Below are positions 36,005-44,947 of a stretch of DNA of 45,924 nt, in pieces. A program made the position numbers and the translations under genes. The DNA is from Novosphingobium naphthalenivorans NBRC 102051 (GTDB taxonomy: Bacteria; Pseudomonadota; Alphaproteobacteria; Sphingomonadales; Sphingomonadaceae): NCBI RefSeq assembly GCF_001590985.1, contig NZ_BCTX01000040.1, positions 1-45,924 on the forward strand. The letters are read 5' to 3'. The notes beneath the pieces are model-generated. The model did not search any database. It had not been told where the DNA came from and saw only the letters and a list, made by a program, of their open reading frames with translations. Each line of letters begins with the position of its first letter. Position 1 is the stretch's first letter.

Positions 36005-36976
36005 TCAAGGCGCGATCCCGGCGTGGAACCGGCTGCGGTAGGCCGCCGGCGGCAGGCCCACCGCGGCGCGAAAGTGCTGGCGGAAATTGGTGGCGGAGCC
36101 GAAGCCGGCCATGGCGGCGATCGCCTCGATGGAAAGCTTCGTTTCCTCCAGCATATCGCGTGCATGGGCAAGGCGTTCGGTCTGGAGCCATTCTCCGGGC
36201 GGCATTCCGGTCGCATCGCGGATGTGCCGCTGGATGCTGCGCACGCTGACACGGGCTTCCTGCGCCATGCGTTCGACCGGCCAGGGCTCGCCGAGCCGGG
36301 TGCGGATCGTGTCCAGCAGGGCGGAGACCCGTCGCCCCGAAGGCGGAACCAGCGGGCGCTGCACGAACTGGGACTGGCCGCCATCGCGATGCGGGGCGAT
36401 GACCAGCCGCCGCGCGACGCTGTTGGCGGCGCTGGAACCGAAATCCTTGCGCACCACGTGAAGGCACAAGTCGAGCCCCGCCGCGCTTCCCGCCGACGTC
36501 AGGATATTGCCGTCCTCGACGTAGAGCGCGTGGGGGTCGATCGCGATTTCGGGAAAACCGGCGGCGAGCCGCTGCTGATGCAGCCAGTGTGTCGTGGCGC
36601 GCCTGCCGTCGAGCAGGCCGCTTTGCGCCAGAACGAATGCGCCGCCGCAGATCGATACGATGCGCCGTCCTCGCGCATGGGCCCGGCGCAGCACGTCGAG
36701 CAGGGCCTCGGGGGCCTTGGCATCGGGGCCCGGCCATCCCGGCAGGACGATCGTGTCCGCCTCGACGAGCAGGTCCAGCCCGCCATCGGGATGGACCTGA
36801 ACGCCGCCGCCGCCGCGAACCGGCCCCGGCGCCGCAGCCGCGGTGGCAAAGCGATACCAGTCCGGCCCCATCTCCGGCCGGGCGAGGCCGAAGACTTCAT
36901 AGGCGCAGCCGAATTCGAACGTGCATAATCCGTCATAGACGAGGGCGGCGACGAGCGGGGCGGAAGGCTTTGGCAT
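36005..36976 (-). CDS. GlxA-type AraC-family regulator
   Basis: 323 aa. N-terminal DJ-1/PfpI-like domain with SICGGAFVLAQSGLLDGRRATTHW-type signature around residue 110 and TSAGSAAGLDLCLHVV after it, joined to a C-terminal AraC HTH pair (WPVERMAQEARVSVRSIQRH; GFGSATNFRQHFRAAVG). It resembles FtrA/GlxA regulators, which control metabolic genes such as amine or glycine-betaine catabolism. The ligand is unknown. Start ATG 36976; an upstream ATG adds ten residues. It is divergent from the GST gene and may control it. Confidence 0.9.
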   Translation of the reverse strand: MPKPSAPLVAALVYDGLCTFEFGCAYEVFGLARPEMGPDWYRFATAAAAPGPVRGGGGVQVHPDGGLDLLVEADTIVLPGWPGPDAKAPEALLDVLRRAHARGRRIVSICGGAFVLAQSGLLDGRRATTHWLHQQRLAAGFPEIAIDPHALYVEDGNILTSAGSAAGLDLCLHVVRKDFGSSAANSVARRLVIAPHRDGGQSQFVQRPLVPPSGRRVSALLDTIRTRLGEPWPVERMAQEARVSVRSIQRHIRDATGMPPGEWLQTERLAHARDMLEETKLSIEAIAAMAGFGSATNFRQHFRAAVGLPPAAYRSRFHAGIAP

Positions 36977-37080
36977 GATTCTTACGATAATGGCCAATTC
37001 AGCCACTGGCCAGGGATTCGCGGGCCCGGCTAGACCCTGGTCCTGGCTCCACCGGGGGCCGGCAGCGGCAAGGAGTAGCC

Positions 37081-37695
37081 ATGAAACTGATCGGAATGCT
37101 GGATTCGCCCTATGTCCGCCGCGTCGCGATTTCTCTGGCGATGCAGGATCTGCCGTTCACCCATGCACCGCTTTCGGTGTTCTCGAACTTCGATGAATTC
37201 GCGAAAATCAATCCGGTCGTGAAAGCGCCCACGCTGGTTACGGCGGAGGGAACGGTGCTGATGGATTCCGGCCTGATCCTCGAACATGCCGCGCTGCTGG
37301 CCGCGCCCGGACGCAGCCTTGCCCCGGACAGTGCCGAAGACCATGCCCGTGCGCAGCGGATCATCGGTCTGGCTCTGGCCGCTTGCGAGAAGAGCGTGCA
37401 GATCGTCTATGAACACAATCTGCGCCCGGCCGAAAAGCAGCACGCCCCCTGGCTCGACCGGGTTCGCGGGCAACTCGCCGCCGCTTACCGCCTGCTGGAG
37501 GAAGAAGCCGCGAAGGCCGATCCGTGGTTGTTCGGGGATAGCCCGCTTCAGGCGGACATCACCAGTGCCGTTGCCTTCCGGTTCACCCGCGAAATGGTGC
37601 CCGATGGGCTGGATGTGCCGGCACTGCCCGGACTTGCGGCGCTGTCGGCGCGGGCCGAGGCGCTGGAGGCGTTTCAGGCCTATCCCTACGCGTGA
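37081..37695 (+). CDS. Glutathione S-transferase family protein
   Basis: 204 aa. N-terminal thioredoxin-fold domain (MKLIGMLDSPYVRRVAISLA, PVVKAPTLVTAEGTVLMDSGLILEHA) with Ser9/Tyr11 near the usual catalytic position, and a C-terminal helical domain (LFGDSPLQADITSAVAFRF). cis-Pro precursor APTL matches the GSH-binding loop. Substrate unknown. AAGGAG lies six bases before the ATG. Confidence 0.88.
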   Translation: MKLIGMLDSPYVRRVAISLAMQDLPFTHAPLSVFSNFDEFAKINPVVKAPTLVTAEGTVLMDSGLILEHAALLAAPGRSLAPDSAEDHARAQRIIGLALAACEKSVQIVYEHNLRPAEKQHAPWLDRVRGQLAAAYRLLEEEAAKADPWLFGDSPLQADITSAVAFRFTREMVPDGLDVPALPGLAALSARAEALEAFQAYPYA

Positions 37696-37715
37696 GCGGC
37701 CTGATCTGCCGGGTT

Positions 37716-38363
37716 TCACCGGTGGAAGTTCACCGGCACGGTGAAGGTGAGGGCCGCGTCGTCCATGTCTGCGGGCGGCGCGGGGAAGGGGGCCGCTTTG
37801 CGCACGGCTTGCAGGGCGGTGCGGTCCAGCATGAACTGGCCGCTCGATCCCGTGACGGCGGCCGAGACGAGCGCGCCGCTGCGGTCGATGCGGAAACGGA
37901 TCGTGACAGTGCCCGTGCCGGCCGTCCCACGCGGGCGGGCGGCGAGGATGCTTTGCCAGAGCTGCTGGCGGTAGGCGTCGATCTGGCTGGCGGAAGCTTC
38001 CGCCGGACGCGGTTCGGGCCGGGGCACAGCAGCGGCTGCGGGCCGTGGCGGTTCGGCCTTGGGCTGCGGCGCGGCCGGTGCGGAGGTGCTGGCAGGTGCC
38101 GGCCCCGGTTTCGGGAGCAGGACGGGCGCGGGGCTGGGTTCCGGCAGGGGCTGGCCCGCTGCGACCGCCTGCCTGGCCTCCGGCTTTGCGGCCGGTGGCG
38201 GCGGCGGGGCCGTCTTGCGGGGCTCTGGCGCCATGGAAACCGTTACCAGCGCGGACCGGACACCGGGGGCAAGGAGGTCCGGTCCGCGCATGGCGGCGAC
38301 CACGCCAGCGAGCAGCAGAAGGTTCAGCAACAAACTGCCCGCCAGCGCGGCGCTCTGGCGCAT
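37716..38363 (-). CDS. TonB energy transducer
   Basis: 215 aa. N-terminal anchor (LAGSLLLNLLLLAGVVAAM), a Pro/Ala/Lys-rich periplasmic spacer of about 90 residues, and a classic TonB C-terminal domain starting IDAYRQQLWQSILAARPRG and ending ALTFTVPVNFHR. It couples the proton-motive force to an outer-membrane receptor. Start ATG at 38363 (MRQSAALAG). Located 71 bp downstream of the copper-type receptor on the same strand, so probably dedicated to it. Confidence 0.9.
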   Translation of the reverse strand: MRQSAALAGSLLLNLLLLAGVVAAMRGPDLLAPGVRSALVTVSMAPEPRKTAPPPPPAAKPEARQAVAAGQPLPEPSPAPVLLPKPGPAPASTSAPAAPQPKAEPPRPAAAAVPRPEPRPAEASASQIDAYRQQLWQSILAARPRGTAGTGTVTIRFRIDRSGALVSAAVTGSSGQFMLDRTALQAVRKAAPFPAPPADMDDAALTFTVPVNFHR

Positions 38364-38434
38364 GTGTGTTCCCCGGCCAAGGGTGTAGCGGCCGGAGACC
38401 CTGTCCTCGGGGAAGGCAGGGCGCATGCGCTTTC

Positions 38435-40588
38435 TCAGAACTTCGTGCTCAGGCCGACGTTGATCGAACGGCCCATGCCCGGCACCGGACGCAGATCGCT
38501 GGTGGCTTTGTAATCGCCGATCGAAACCCCGCCGAGCGGCAGGTAATAGCCCTTGTCGAACAGGTTCTGCGCCTCGACGCTCAGGCGCCATCCGGCGAGC
38601 GTGTAGGCCGCGCGCAAGTTGACGAGGGCGTAGGAGGCCGTTTCCGGCTCATTGCGGCGCGGATCGACGCGGTCCTTGCGGTCCACCCATTCCACTTCGC
38701 CGCCCAGTTCCAGCGCGCCGGTGCGGTGCGCCACGCCCAGCTTCGCATTGAGCGGCATCTGGTGGTAGAGCGGCAGATGCTCGGTCAGGTTCTCGCCATG
38801 GACCCAGGCCAGCGAGGCCCTGACCACCGTGCCGTTCTCGCGCGTGCCCGCCAGAACCGCCTCGCCCGAGACGTCGACGCCGTAGAACTCGGCATCGAGA
38901 TTGGCGAACTGCAGCTGCACGAAGTCGGTGGGCATACCCATCGGCGTGAGCAGGTCCTGCACATAGACCGCGTCGATGTAGTCATTGACGTGGGTGTAGT
39001 AGGGCGAGACTTTCAGCGACACACCCTGCGCCGGGGCCAGCGAGAGCGTGGCGCTGACGGTATCGGCGCGCTCGGGCTTGAGATCGGGATTGCCGACATA
39101 GCCGTTGCCGTCACCGAACCAGCCGATCATGCGGCTCGCCATCGTGCCGCGGCCCCAGGAATAGCGCTCGTAGATATTGGGCGAGCGGGTCTTGTGGGCA
39201 TAGCCGAGTTCGACCGAAACGCTGTCCACCGGCGCCCAGGTGACGATCGCCGAGCCGTTCCAGTTGTTGTCGTTGCGGTTGCGGTCGATGGCGTTGAAGG
39301 CATTGGCCGCCATGACGTCGGCCATCTGCATCATCGAGGTGCCGTAGGGCTGCACGTCACCGGTGTTCATTTCGACGCGGTCGTAGCGCACGCCCACCAC
39401 GCTGGAGAGCGTGTCCGACCACTGGGCCTGCCATTCGGCATAGGCGCCGATGCGGTTGCGGTGGGCGGCATTGATGTTCACGAAGGTGTTCGGGCTCATC
39501 ATCGCCGAGCCCTCGACCGGAGGCCAGTAATCGTCGAGCCACTGGTGGTGGTATTCGAGGCCCAACTTCACGGTGTCACGCTTCGACAGCGGCAGTTCGA
39601 ACTTCGCCGCGCTGGTGAAAGTGTGGACCTGCGTGTTCATCGGCATGTCGCCGGGCAGCTTGTCGGCGAGGAAATTCATCTCGTGGTCGGTGTCGCGGTA
39701 GCTGGCCGACAAGTCGACATTGCCCCAGTCGAACACGCCCCGGTAGCGCCCCTGCACGAACCAGCTCTTGTTGGAGGTCATGTCCATCCACTGGTTGGCG
39801 AAGCCTTCGTAGGGGCTGAAGTGATAGCCGCCCTTGATCTCCCACAGCCCGGCCGCGTTCTGCCAGGCGAGGGCGAGGGCATGATCGGTCTTGGCATATT
39901 CGGTGGAGCGCACCGTGCCCATGCTGCCGCCGTCCTTGTAATTGTCCGACTGGGTGTAGGAGCCGGTGTAAGTGGCGGAAAGGTTGGTGCCCGCCGCCGT
40001 CAGCGTCACCGCGCCGCCGAAGCCGTCTCCGTTCGAGCGGTAGAAGGCGGAGGCCTCGCCGGTCAGCAGCAGGGTGCCGTCGGTGGAGAAACGCGGTTCG
40101 GGACCGGAGACCGCAATGACGCCGCCGATATTGTCGCCGCCCATGCTCACCGGCGCGACGCCGGGGATCACCGAGACCGAAGAGAGGGTCTGCGGCACGG
40201 TGTAGGACAGCGGCGAATTCATGTCGTTGGGGCAGGCCGCATCGATCGGCTGGCCGTCCACCAGCACCTTGATGCGCTGTTCCGACAGGCCCCGGATCAC
40301 GGGCATCGAGGAGAACCCGCCGCCCGAATTGACACTGACGCCCGGAATGGAAGTCAGCACCCTGGCGGTATCGGTGGAGGTCGGGTCGCTGGCCTTCAGA
40401 TCCGCGGACGAGAGGCTGGTGGCGGCGAGCGGACTGCCAGCCGTGACTTCACCGGTGGTTTCGACATCGACGGCCGGAAGCGCCGTGCCACTGTCCTGCG
40501 CATGGGCGCCAGGGGTGAAAAGGCCGGTGGCGAAAAGCGGGCAGGTGGCCAGAAGGGCAGCGCGCAGGGCGCGGGTATGCTTGTACAT
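38435..40588 (-). CDS. TonB-dependent copper receptor, OprC/NosA-like
   Basis: 717 aa. Signal peptide about 1-30 (TPGAHA-QD), plug with SMPVIRGLSEQRIKVLVDGQ, and beta-barrel ending in Phe. The plug has DAACPNDMNSPLSY, whose CxxxM (Cys119, Met123) matches the copper-binding motif of Pseudomonas OprC. The barrel loops are Met-rich (NQWMDMTSN, GDMPMNTQVH, SAMMSPNT, TSMMQMADVM), which also suits Cu(I)/Cu(II) capture. The neighbouring DUF2946 and TonB genes complete a copper-uptake cassette. The 121 bp to the DUF2946 gene contain no terminator I can see. Confidence 0.88.
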   Translation of the reverse strand: MYKHTRALRAALLATCPLFATGLFTPGAHAQDSGTALPAVDVETTGEVTAGSPLAATSLSSADLKASDPTSTDTARVLTSIPGVSVNSGGGFSSMPVIRGLSEQRIKVLVDGQPIDAACPNDMNSPLSYTVPQTLSSVSVIPGVAPVSMGGDNIGGVIAVSGPEPRFSTDGTLLLTGEASAFYRSNGDGFGGAVTLTAAGTNLSATYTGSYTQSDNYKDGGSMGTVRSTEYAKTDHALALAWQNAAGLWEIKGGYHFSPYEGFANQWMDMTSNKSWFVQGRYRGVFDWGNVDLSASYRDTDHEMNFLADKLPGDMPMNTQVHTFTSAAKFELPLSKRDTVKLGLEYHHQWLDDYWPPVEGSAMMSPNTFVNINAAHRNRIGAYAEWQAQWSDTLSSVVGVRYDRVEMNTGDVQPYGTSMMQMADVMAANAFNAIDRNRNDNNWNGSAIVTWAPVDSVSVELGYAHKTRSPNIYERYSWGRGTMASRMIGWFGDGNGYVGNPDLKPERADTVSATLSLAPAQGVSLKVSPYYTHVNDYIDAVYVQDLLTPMGMPTDFVQLQFANLDAEFYGVDVSGEAVLAGTRENGTVVRASLAWVHGENLTEHLPLYHQMPLNAKLGVAHRTGALELGGEVEWVDRKDRVDPRRNEPETASYALVNLRAAYTLAGWRLSVEAQNLFDKGYYLPLGGVSIGDYKATSDLRPVPGMGRSINVGLSTKF

Positions 40589-40709
40589 TGTCTAATCCTG
40601 AAATCGCATGGGAGTACGGCGCGGCCCGTATCCGCGCGGAAGCAGCGCGGATCAGGTGCGGCGCGTCAGCACGCCCGCGGCCTTGCCGTGGCAGGCCGGC
40701 GGACGCGTT

Positions 40710-41114
40710 TCAGGAAAGGGCCGGTGGTCCTCGCAGCGGCGGCGTCAGGAAGCCGATGCGGGTCAGCCGCAGCGGCGGGGTGGGTGCGAAGCCCAGCGCC
40801 AGGATGAAGGCCAGCGCGAGGACGAGCAGCCCGTCGTCGGCGCCCGTCAGCAGATGCATCGACAGCGCTGTGAACGGACAGTCCTTGGCGGCCTTGGTAT
40901 GCTCGTCAGCCGCGCTGCCGTCCTTGCCCGGAATCGTCAGCTTGGACAGGACCGAACCGCCCTGGCCATCGCAGATCTCTACCGTGAAGGATTTCGACGC
41001 GGTCGAACCGATCATGTAGCCCGCGGGCACGAACGCCTTCATCGCCAGCGCAAGCGCCAGAATCACGGCAGCGACATGAAAATGCCGCTGCAGGAAGGCT
41101 CGAATCAGGTGCAT
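40710..41114 (-). CDS. DUF2946 membrane protein, copper-cassette partner
   Basis: 134 aa. N-terminal TM (VAAVILALALAMKAFVPAGY), a periplasmic segment with EICDG and DCPF cysteines, and a C-terminal TM (GLLVLALAFILALGFAP). DUF2946 proteins have this layout (VPAGYM, C..G, CPF) and commonly accompany copper receptors, so metal handling is likely, though unproven. I use the ATG at 41114; a TTG two codons earlier is possible. First gene of the cassette. Confidence 0.8.
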   Translation of the reverse strand: MHLIRAFLQRHFHVAAVILALALAMKAFVPAGYMIGSTASKSFTVEICDGQGGSVLSKLTIPGKDGSAADEHTKAAKDCPFTALSMHLLTGADDGLLVLALAFILALGFAPTPPLRLTRIGFLTPPLRGPPALS

Positions 41115-41150
41115 CCGCAAGTCCCGTATCGTCCTTTGCCCCTCTTGTCA

Positions 41151-41164
41151 TCGACTTGCGTCAA
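41151..41164 (-). promoter_or_regulatory. FNR/FixK-like box upstream of copper cassette
   Basis: The minus strand reads TTGACGCAAGTCGA, a 7-of-8 match to the conserved positions of TTGA-N6-TCAA, the FNR/FixK/FnrL site. It is 37 bp upstream of the DUF2946 start codon. It could activate or repress the copper cassette in response to low oxygen. It may be a chance match. Confidence 0.4.
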
Positions 41165-41189
41165 GAAAGGCGGAGCGCGGGGAGCGGGA

Positions 41190-42425
41190 TCAATGCATGG
41201 CGAGAACCAGATTGCGGACTTGCGGATAGACCTGCTTTTCCCACTTCGAGCCTGCGAACACGCCGTAGTGCCCGACGCCAGGCTGCAGGTGATGGCGCTT
41301 GAGATGCGGCCGCAGGCTGGAGCAGAGCAAGTGCGCGGCGGCCGTCTGCCCGACGGCGCAGATATCGTCCCGTTCACCCTCGACCGTGAGCAGCGCGGTC
41401 TTGCGGATGGCACCGCAATCCACGGTGCGGCCGCGATGCTGCAGCTCGCCTTTGGCCAAGAGCGCGCGCTGGAACACCTTGTCGATCGTTTCCAGATAGA
41501 ATTCGGCGGTGAGGTCGAGAACGGCGAGATATTCGTCGTAGAAATCGACGATCTTGGCAGCCTCGGCCTGCTCCACATCGGCGATATGCTGATAGAGCTT
41601 GCGGAACTGGCTGGTGTGGCGGTCCATGTTCATCGAGATGAAGGCCATGAGCTGGATGAAGCCGGGATAGACCTTGCGGCCCGCGCCCTTGTAGCGCCAG
41701 GGAACAGTATGGATGAGGTTGGCCTCGAACCATTCGTAGGCCTGCCCGGTCGCCAGTTCGTTGACGACAGTGGGCGCCTCGCGCGTGTCGATCGGCCCGC
41801 CCATCAGCGTCATCGTGCGCGGCTGGAGCGGATCATCGTTCTGCGCCATCACGGCGACGGCGGTGAGCACCGGCACGCAGGGCTGGCAGACCGCCAGCAC
41901 ATGCGCGCCCCGGCCCGCTTCAGCATCGCCGATTTCCTGCAGGAAGCGGATCACGTAGTCCGTATAGTCCTCAAACCCGAAAGGGCCGGCCGAAACCGGC
42001 ACGTCGCGGGCATTCTTCCAGTCGGTAAGATAGACGTCGTGATCGCGCAGCAGGGTTTCCACCGTATTGCGCAGCAAGGTGGCAAAGTGGCCGGAAAGCG
42101 GGGCGGCGACCAGAATCTTGGGCTGCGGCGCCGTCACTTCGGGTTTGGCGAAGTGGAGCAGGTTGCCGAACGGCAGGTCCAGCGCCACTTCCTCGCGCAC
42201 TTTGACCAGCGCGTTTCCGCACAGCACTTCGTCAATGCCATAGGGCGGACGATGATGTGTAATTGCTGACTTATGAAAGACTTCCGCGAGTGCGAAGAGG
42301 CGGCGTGCGAACGGCATCTCTTCCGCGCCGTCCAGAAAACGATCCCGAAAGGCGGTCGCCGAACGGGCCGCCAGACGCGCGGGCGCCATCATGTCGCAAT
42401 AGGCCTGATATGCCTGATAGAGCAT
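41190..42425 (-). CDS. phaZ: Intracellular PHA depolymerase
   Basis: 411 aa. PhaZ family of intracellular polyhydroxyalkanoate depolymerases that mobilise native storage granules. N-terminal MLYQAYQAYCDMMAPARLAA is the family start. The nucleophile elbow is AVCQPCVP, in which a Cys replaces the usual lipase-box Ser, as in Ralstonia PhaZ1. Other family features: DVYLTDWKNARDVP, WRYKGAGRKVYPGF and VGHYGVFAGSKW with the catalytic His. Start ATG 42425 with GGGGAA upstream; a 58-codon longer frame is noncoding in character. Divergent from the GST gene. No phaC or phasin gene is present. Confidence 0.93.
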   Translation of the reverse strand: MLYQAYQAYCDMMAPARLAARSATAFRDRFLDGAEEMPFARRLFALAEVFHKSAITHHRPPYGIDEVLCGNALVKVREEVALDLPFGNLLHFAKPEVTAPQPKILVAAPLSGHFATLLRNTVETLLRDHDVYLTDWKNARDVPVSAGPFGFEDYTDYVIRFLQEIGDAEAGRGAHVLAVCQPCVPVLTAVAVMAQNDDPLQPRTMTLMGGPIDTREAPTVVNELATGQAYEWFEANLIHTVPWRYKGAGRKVYPGFIQLMAFISMNMDRHTSQFRKLYQHIADVEQAEAAKIVDFYDEYLAVLDLTAEFYLETIDKVFQRALLAKGELQHRGRTVDCGAIRKTALLTVEGERDDICAVGQTAAAHLLCSSLRPHLKRHHLQPGVGHYGVFAGSKWEKQVYPQVRNLVLAMH

Positions 42426-42552
42426 GTGCAACAATTTCCCCGGCGGCTCTAAATGCCGGGAATCGATTACCGGCATGCAATCCGCTCTGGATTTATGCTG
42501 CACTGCGTCATAGGCTGATGCAAGCAAAACCAAGATGCCGGAGGTAAAGGTC

Positions 42553-43221
42553 ATGACCGATGAGGCTGCAGTCGGGGCAACGCTCACGATTTCCAGCAAG
42601 ACCTATTCGGCCTGGTCGCTGCGCGGGTGGCTGCTGTGCAAGCTGGCCGGACTCGATGTCACTGAACGGCAGGTTCCCAACGACGCCGCCAACCGGGCCG
42701 AGTTGCTGCTGCTTTCGCCTTCGGTGCTGGTCCCGCGGCTGAACTACCAGGGCGCCAGCGTGTGGGACACGCTGGCGATCGCGGAGTTTCTCAACGAACA
42801 GTTTCCCGATGCGCAGATGCTGCCGGCCGATCCGATCGCGCGGGCGCATTGCCGCTCGGTCTCGGGGGAAATCCATTCGGGGTTCACCAACTTGCGTTCG
42901 GCCCTGCCGATGAACCTGAAAGTGAAGCACGAGAAATTCCCGGTCTTCTCCGGCGCGCGGCCTGATATCGAACGGATCGAGACGATCTGGACCGATTGCC
43001 TGGAACGCTATGGCGGGCCGTTCCTGTTCGGTGAAAAGCCGACCGTGGCCGATGCCATGTATGCGCCGGTGACGACGCGGTTCGTCAGCTATGCTGTGGC
43101 GCTTTCGCCGCCGTGCGAGGCCTATTGCCAGACGATCGCGGACTGGGCGCCGATGCAGGAATGGGTCGCGGCGGCCAAGGCCGAGCCGGAGGAAATGGAA
43201 GAACTCGACGTCGAGTTCTGA
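42553..43221 (+). CDS. Glutathione S-transferase family protein
   Basis: 222 aa. N-terminal TLTISSKTYSAWSLRGWLLC with catalytic-site Ser region (SSKTYS), SVLVPRL (cis-Pro) and WDTLAIAEFL (GSH-binding), then helical C-domain with FGEKPTVADAMYAPV. It resembles the zeta/maleylacetoacetate-isomerase-like group, substrate unknown. ATG 42553 has GGAGGTAAAGG just upstream, which decides the start over an ATG at 42535. It converges with the MarR gene. Confidence 0.87.
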   Translation: MTDEAAVGATLTISSKTYSAWSLRGWLLCKLAGLDVTERQVPNDAANRAELLLLSPSVLVPRLNYQGASVWDTLAIAEFLNEQFPDAQMLPADPIARAHCRSVSGEIHSGFTNLRSALPMNLKVKHEKFPVFSGARPDIERIETIWTDCLERYGGPFLFGEKPTVADAMYAPVTTRFVSYAVALSPPCEAYCQTIADWAPMQEWVAAAKAEPEEMEELDVEF

Positions 43222-43231
43222 GCGCCGGGCG

Positions 43232-43696
43232 TCAGTGCGGAACGAAATCTTTCGTGCGCGCCTCGATCAGGGCGGCCAGACCTTCGCGCATCGCTTCCAC
43301 TTTCTGCGCACCAAGACGGTCCAGCAGAAAGTCGTCGATCGTCTCGCGGGCGGCGGCCTGCACTTCGGCTGCGGCTAATCCACGCTCGGTAAGCGTTACA
43401 AGCAGTTGGCGCCGGTCTTTTCCGTCGGGGGTGCGCTCAAGGTAGCCGCGCGCAACGAGCGTATCGACAAGCTGCCCGGCCGCCTGCTTTGTTACCGAGA
43501 GTTCGTGTACCAGCTGGCCGATGGGGACACCGCGCACACCATGAGCCAGTCCTCCCAGAACATCGAGACCGTTGGCGGGAATGTCGTCGAACCCGGCATC
43601 GTCGAGCGCCTTGCGCATGGCTTTGCCGTATGTGGTGCGGGCATGACGCAGCAGGGCGGGGGTGGCAATATCGGCGTACCAGGGGGGCGGTTGCAT
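43232..43696 (-). CDS. MarR-family regulator
   Basis: 154 aa winged-helix MarR protein. DNA-binding core VPIGQLVHELSVTKQAAGQLVDTL and wing LVARGYLERTPDGKDRRQLLV, with N- and C-terminal dimerisation helices. It likely binds a small phenolic or hydrophobic ligand. GGAGT before the ATG. The two palindromes just upstream overlap its promoter, which implies autorepression. The only close neighbour is the converging GST, so its targets may be elsewhere. Confidence 0.92.
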   Translation of the reverse strand: MQPPPWYADIATPALLRHARTTYGKAMRKALDDAGFDDIPANGLDVLGGLAHGVRGVPIGQLVHELSVTKQAAGQLVDTLVARGYLERTPDGKDRRQLLVTLTERGLAAAEVQAAARETIDDFLLDRLGAQKVEAMREGLAALIEARTKDFVPH

Positions 43697-43720
43697 CGCA
43701 GACTCCGTCAGAGACTATTG

Positions 43721-43753
43721 GTCAATAATATTGACTATCAATAAAATTGACAA
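43721..43753 (-). promoter_or_regulatory. MarR promoter with two overlapping palindromes
   Basis: On the minus strand: -35 TTGTCA (43753-43748), 17-bp spacer, -10 TATTAT (43730-43725). The palindrome GTCAATAATATTGAC (43721-43735) covers the -10, and TCAATAAAATTGA (43738-43750) overlaps the -35; centres are 16 bp apart. A dimer at either site would block RNA polymerase. Confidence 0.8.
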
Positions 43754-43809
43754 GATGTCTGGAGGAGCAACCCCAGGGGCAAGTTTGCCTGCCGCCTGAA
43801 AACCAGTTG

Positions 43810-43837
43810 ACCCGGCGGGCATTGTTGCCCGCCGGGT
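43810..43837. terminator. Flagellin terminator hairpin
   Basis: ACCCGGCGGGC (43810-43820) pairs perfectly with GCCCGCCGGGT (43827-43837), loop ATTGTT, 32 bp beyond the flagellin stop on the minus strand. No strong U-tract follows, so the efficiency is uncertain. Confidence 0.65.
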
Positions 43838-43869
43838 GCTTTCGGGACCTGGTTGGGTCTCGCTGGGGA

Positions 43870-44694
43870 TTACTTGAGCAGGCTCAGGACGTTCTGCTGG
43901 CTCTGGTTGGCCTGCGAGAGCATCGCGGTCGAAGCCTGCGAGAGAATTTGCGCCTTGGACATCGCCGTCGTTTCCAGCGAGTAGTCGGCGTCCTCGATCC
44001 GCGAACGGGCGTCCGAGAGGTTCGTCACGTTGCTGGTCAGGTTGGTGATCGCCGATTCGAGGCGGTTCTGGCCAGCACCCAGCGAAGCGCGGGTGGAGTT
44101 GACGTCCGCCAGAGCGGCATCGACGTTGTCGATCGTGGTCGAGGCGGCGGTCGAGGTCGAAACGTCCAGCGCCGCCGAGGTCAGGTTGGTGCCGTCGATC
44201 GCGGTGGAAGTCAGCGTGACGGTTTCACCCGAGTTGGCGCCGGTCTGGATGTTGAAGGACACGTCCGAACCCGAAGTGGTCGAGAACAGCGTGTTGCCGT
44301 TGAACTTGGTCTGAGAAAGCACGTCGCTGATCTGTTCGGTCAGGGCCGACACTTCGGACTGCATCGCTTCACGGTCGGTGTCCTGGTAGGTGCCCGAGGA
44401 CGACTGGACCGACAGTTCGCGGACACGCTGCAGCATGTTGGTGACTTCCGACAGAGCGCCGTCGGCGGTCTGGGCCAGCGAGATACCGTCGTTGGCGTTG
44501 CGGATGCCCTGGTTCATGCCCTTGATGAGCGAGGTCATCGAGGTGGCGATCGCGAGGCCGGCGGCATCATCTTTCGAGCTGTTGATGCGCTTGCCGGTGG
44601 AAAGGCGTTCCATCGAAGTGCCCAGCATCTTGCTGGCGACAATTGAAGCGTTCGAAGCGCGGATGGCGCTGATATTGGTGTTGATAACAGACAT
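43870..44694 (-). CDS. fliC: Flagellin
   Basis: 274 aa, a short alphaproteobacterial-type flagellin. Conserved N-terminal D0/D1 helices: [41 protein letters not shown], and the C-terminal D1/D0: [41 protein letters not shown]. The central variable region is only about 100 residues and Thr/Ser-rich ([24 protein letters not shown]). ATG 44694 with GGGGAA upstream. It is a single gene with no other flagellar genes in the window; a sigma-factor site is not clear. Confidence 0.95.
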   Translation of the reverse strand: MSVINTNISAIRASNASIVASKMLGTSMERLSTGKRINSSKDDAAGLAIATSMTSLIKGMNQGIRNANDGISLAQTADGALSEVTNMLQRVRELSVQSSSGTYQDTDREAMQSEVSALTEQISDVLSQTKFNGNTLFSTTSGSDVSFNIQTGANSGETVTLTSTAIDGTNLTSAALDVSTSTAASTTIDNVDAALADVNSTRASLGAGQNRLESAITNLTSNVTNLSDARSRIEDADYSLETTAMSKAQILSQASTAMLSQANQSQQNVLSLLK

Positions 44695-44947
44695 GCTTAA
44701 TTCCCCAGTTTTCAGTCGCTTGTGAGCGCCGTTGAGGGGCACCCTTCGGACATGAAGGAGAACGGCGGGGGGCGCAGGGCTTTTAAGGGATTGCGGGCGA
44801 TTGGTGCGATTTTGTCGCATTCCGGTCATCCGCGAGGCACCCAAAATTGCTGTTATTTCTATGGTTTCCGGCTGTTTAGCTTGATTGCCAAAAAAAACGC
44901 CCGCATTCCCTTTTTGATAACTTTCATGAACGGGGAATCATTGTTTC

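Noticed and set aside
44838..44856. Sigma-54-like site GGCAC...TTGC upstream of the flagellin/DUF808 pair
   Set aside because: The GG-to-GC gap is 11 rather than 10 bases and it points toward the DUF808 gene, not flagellin.
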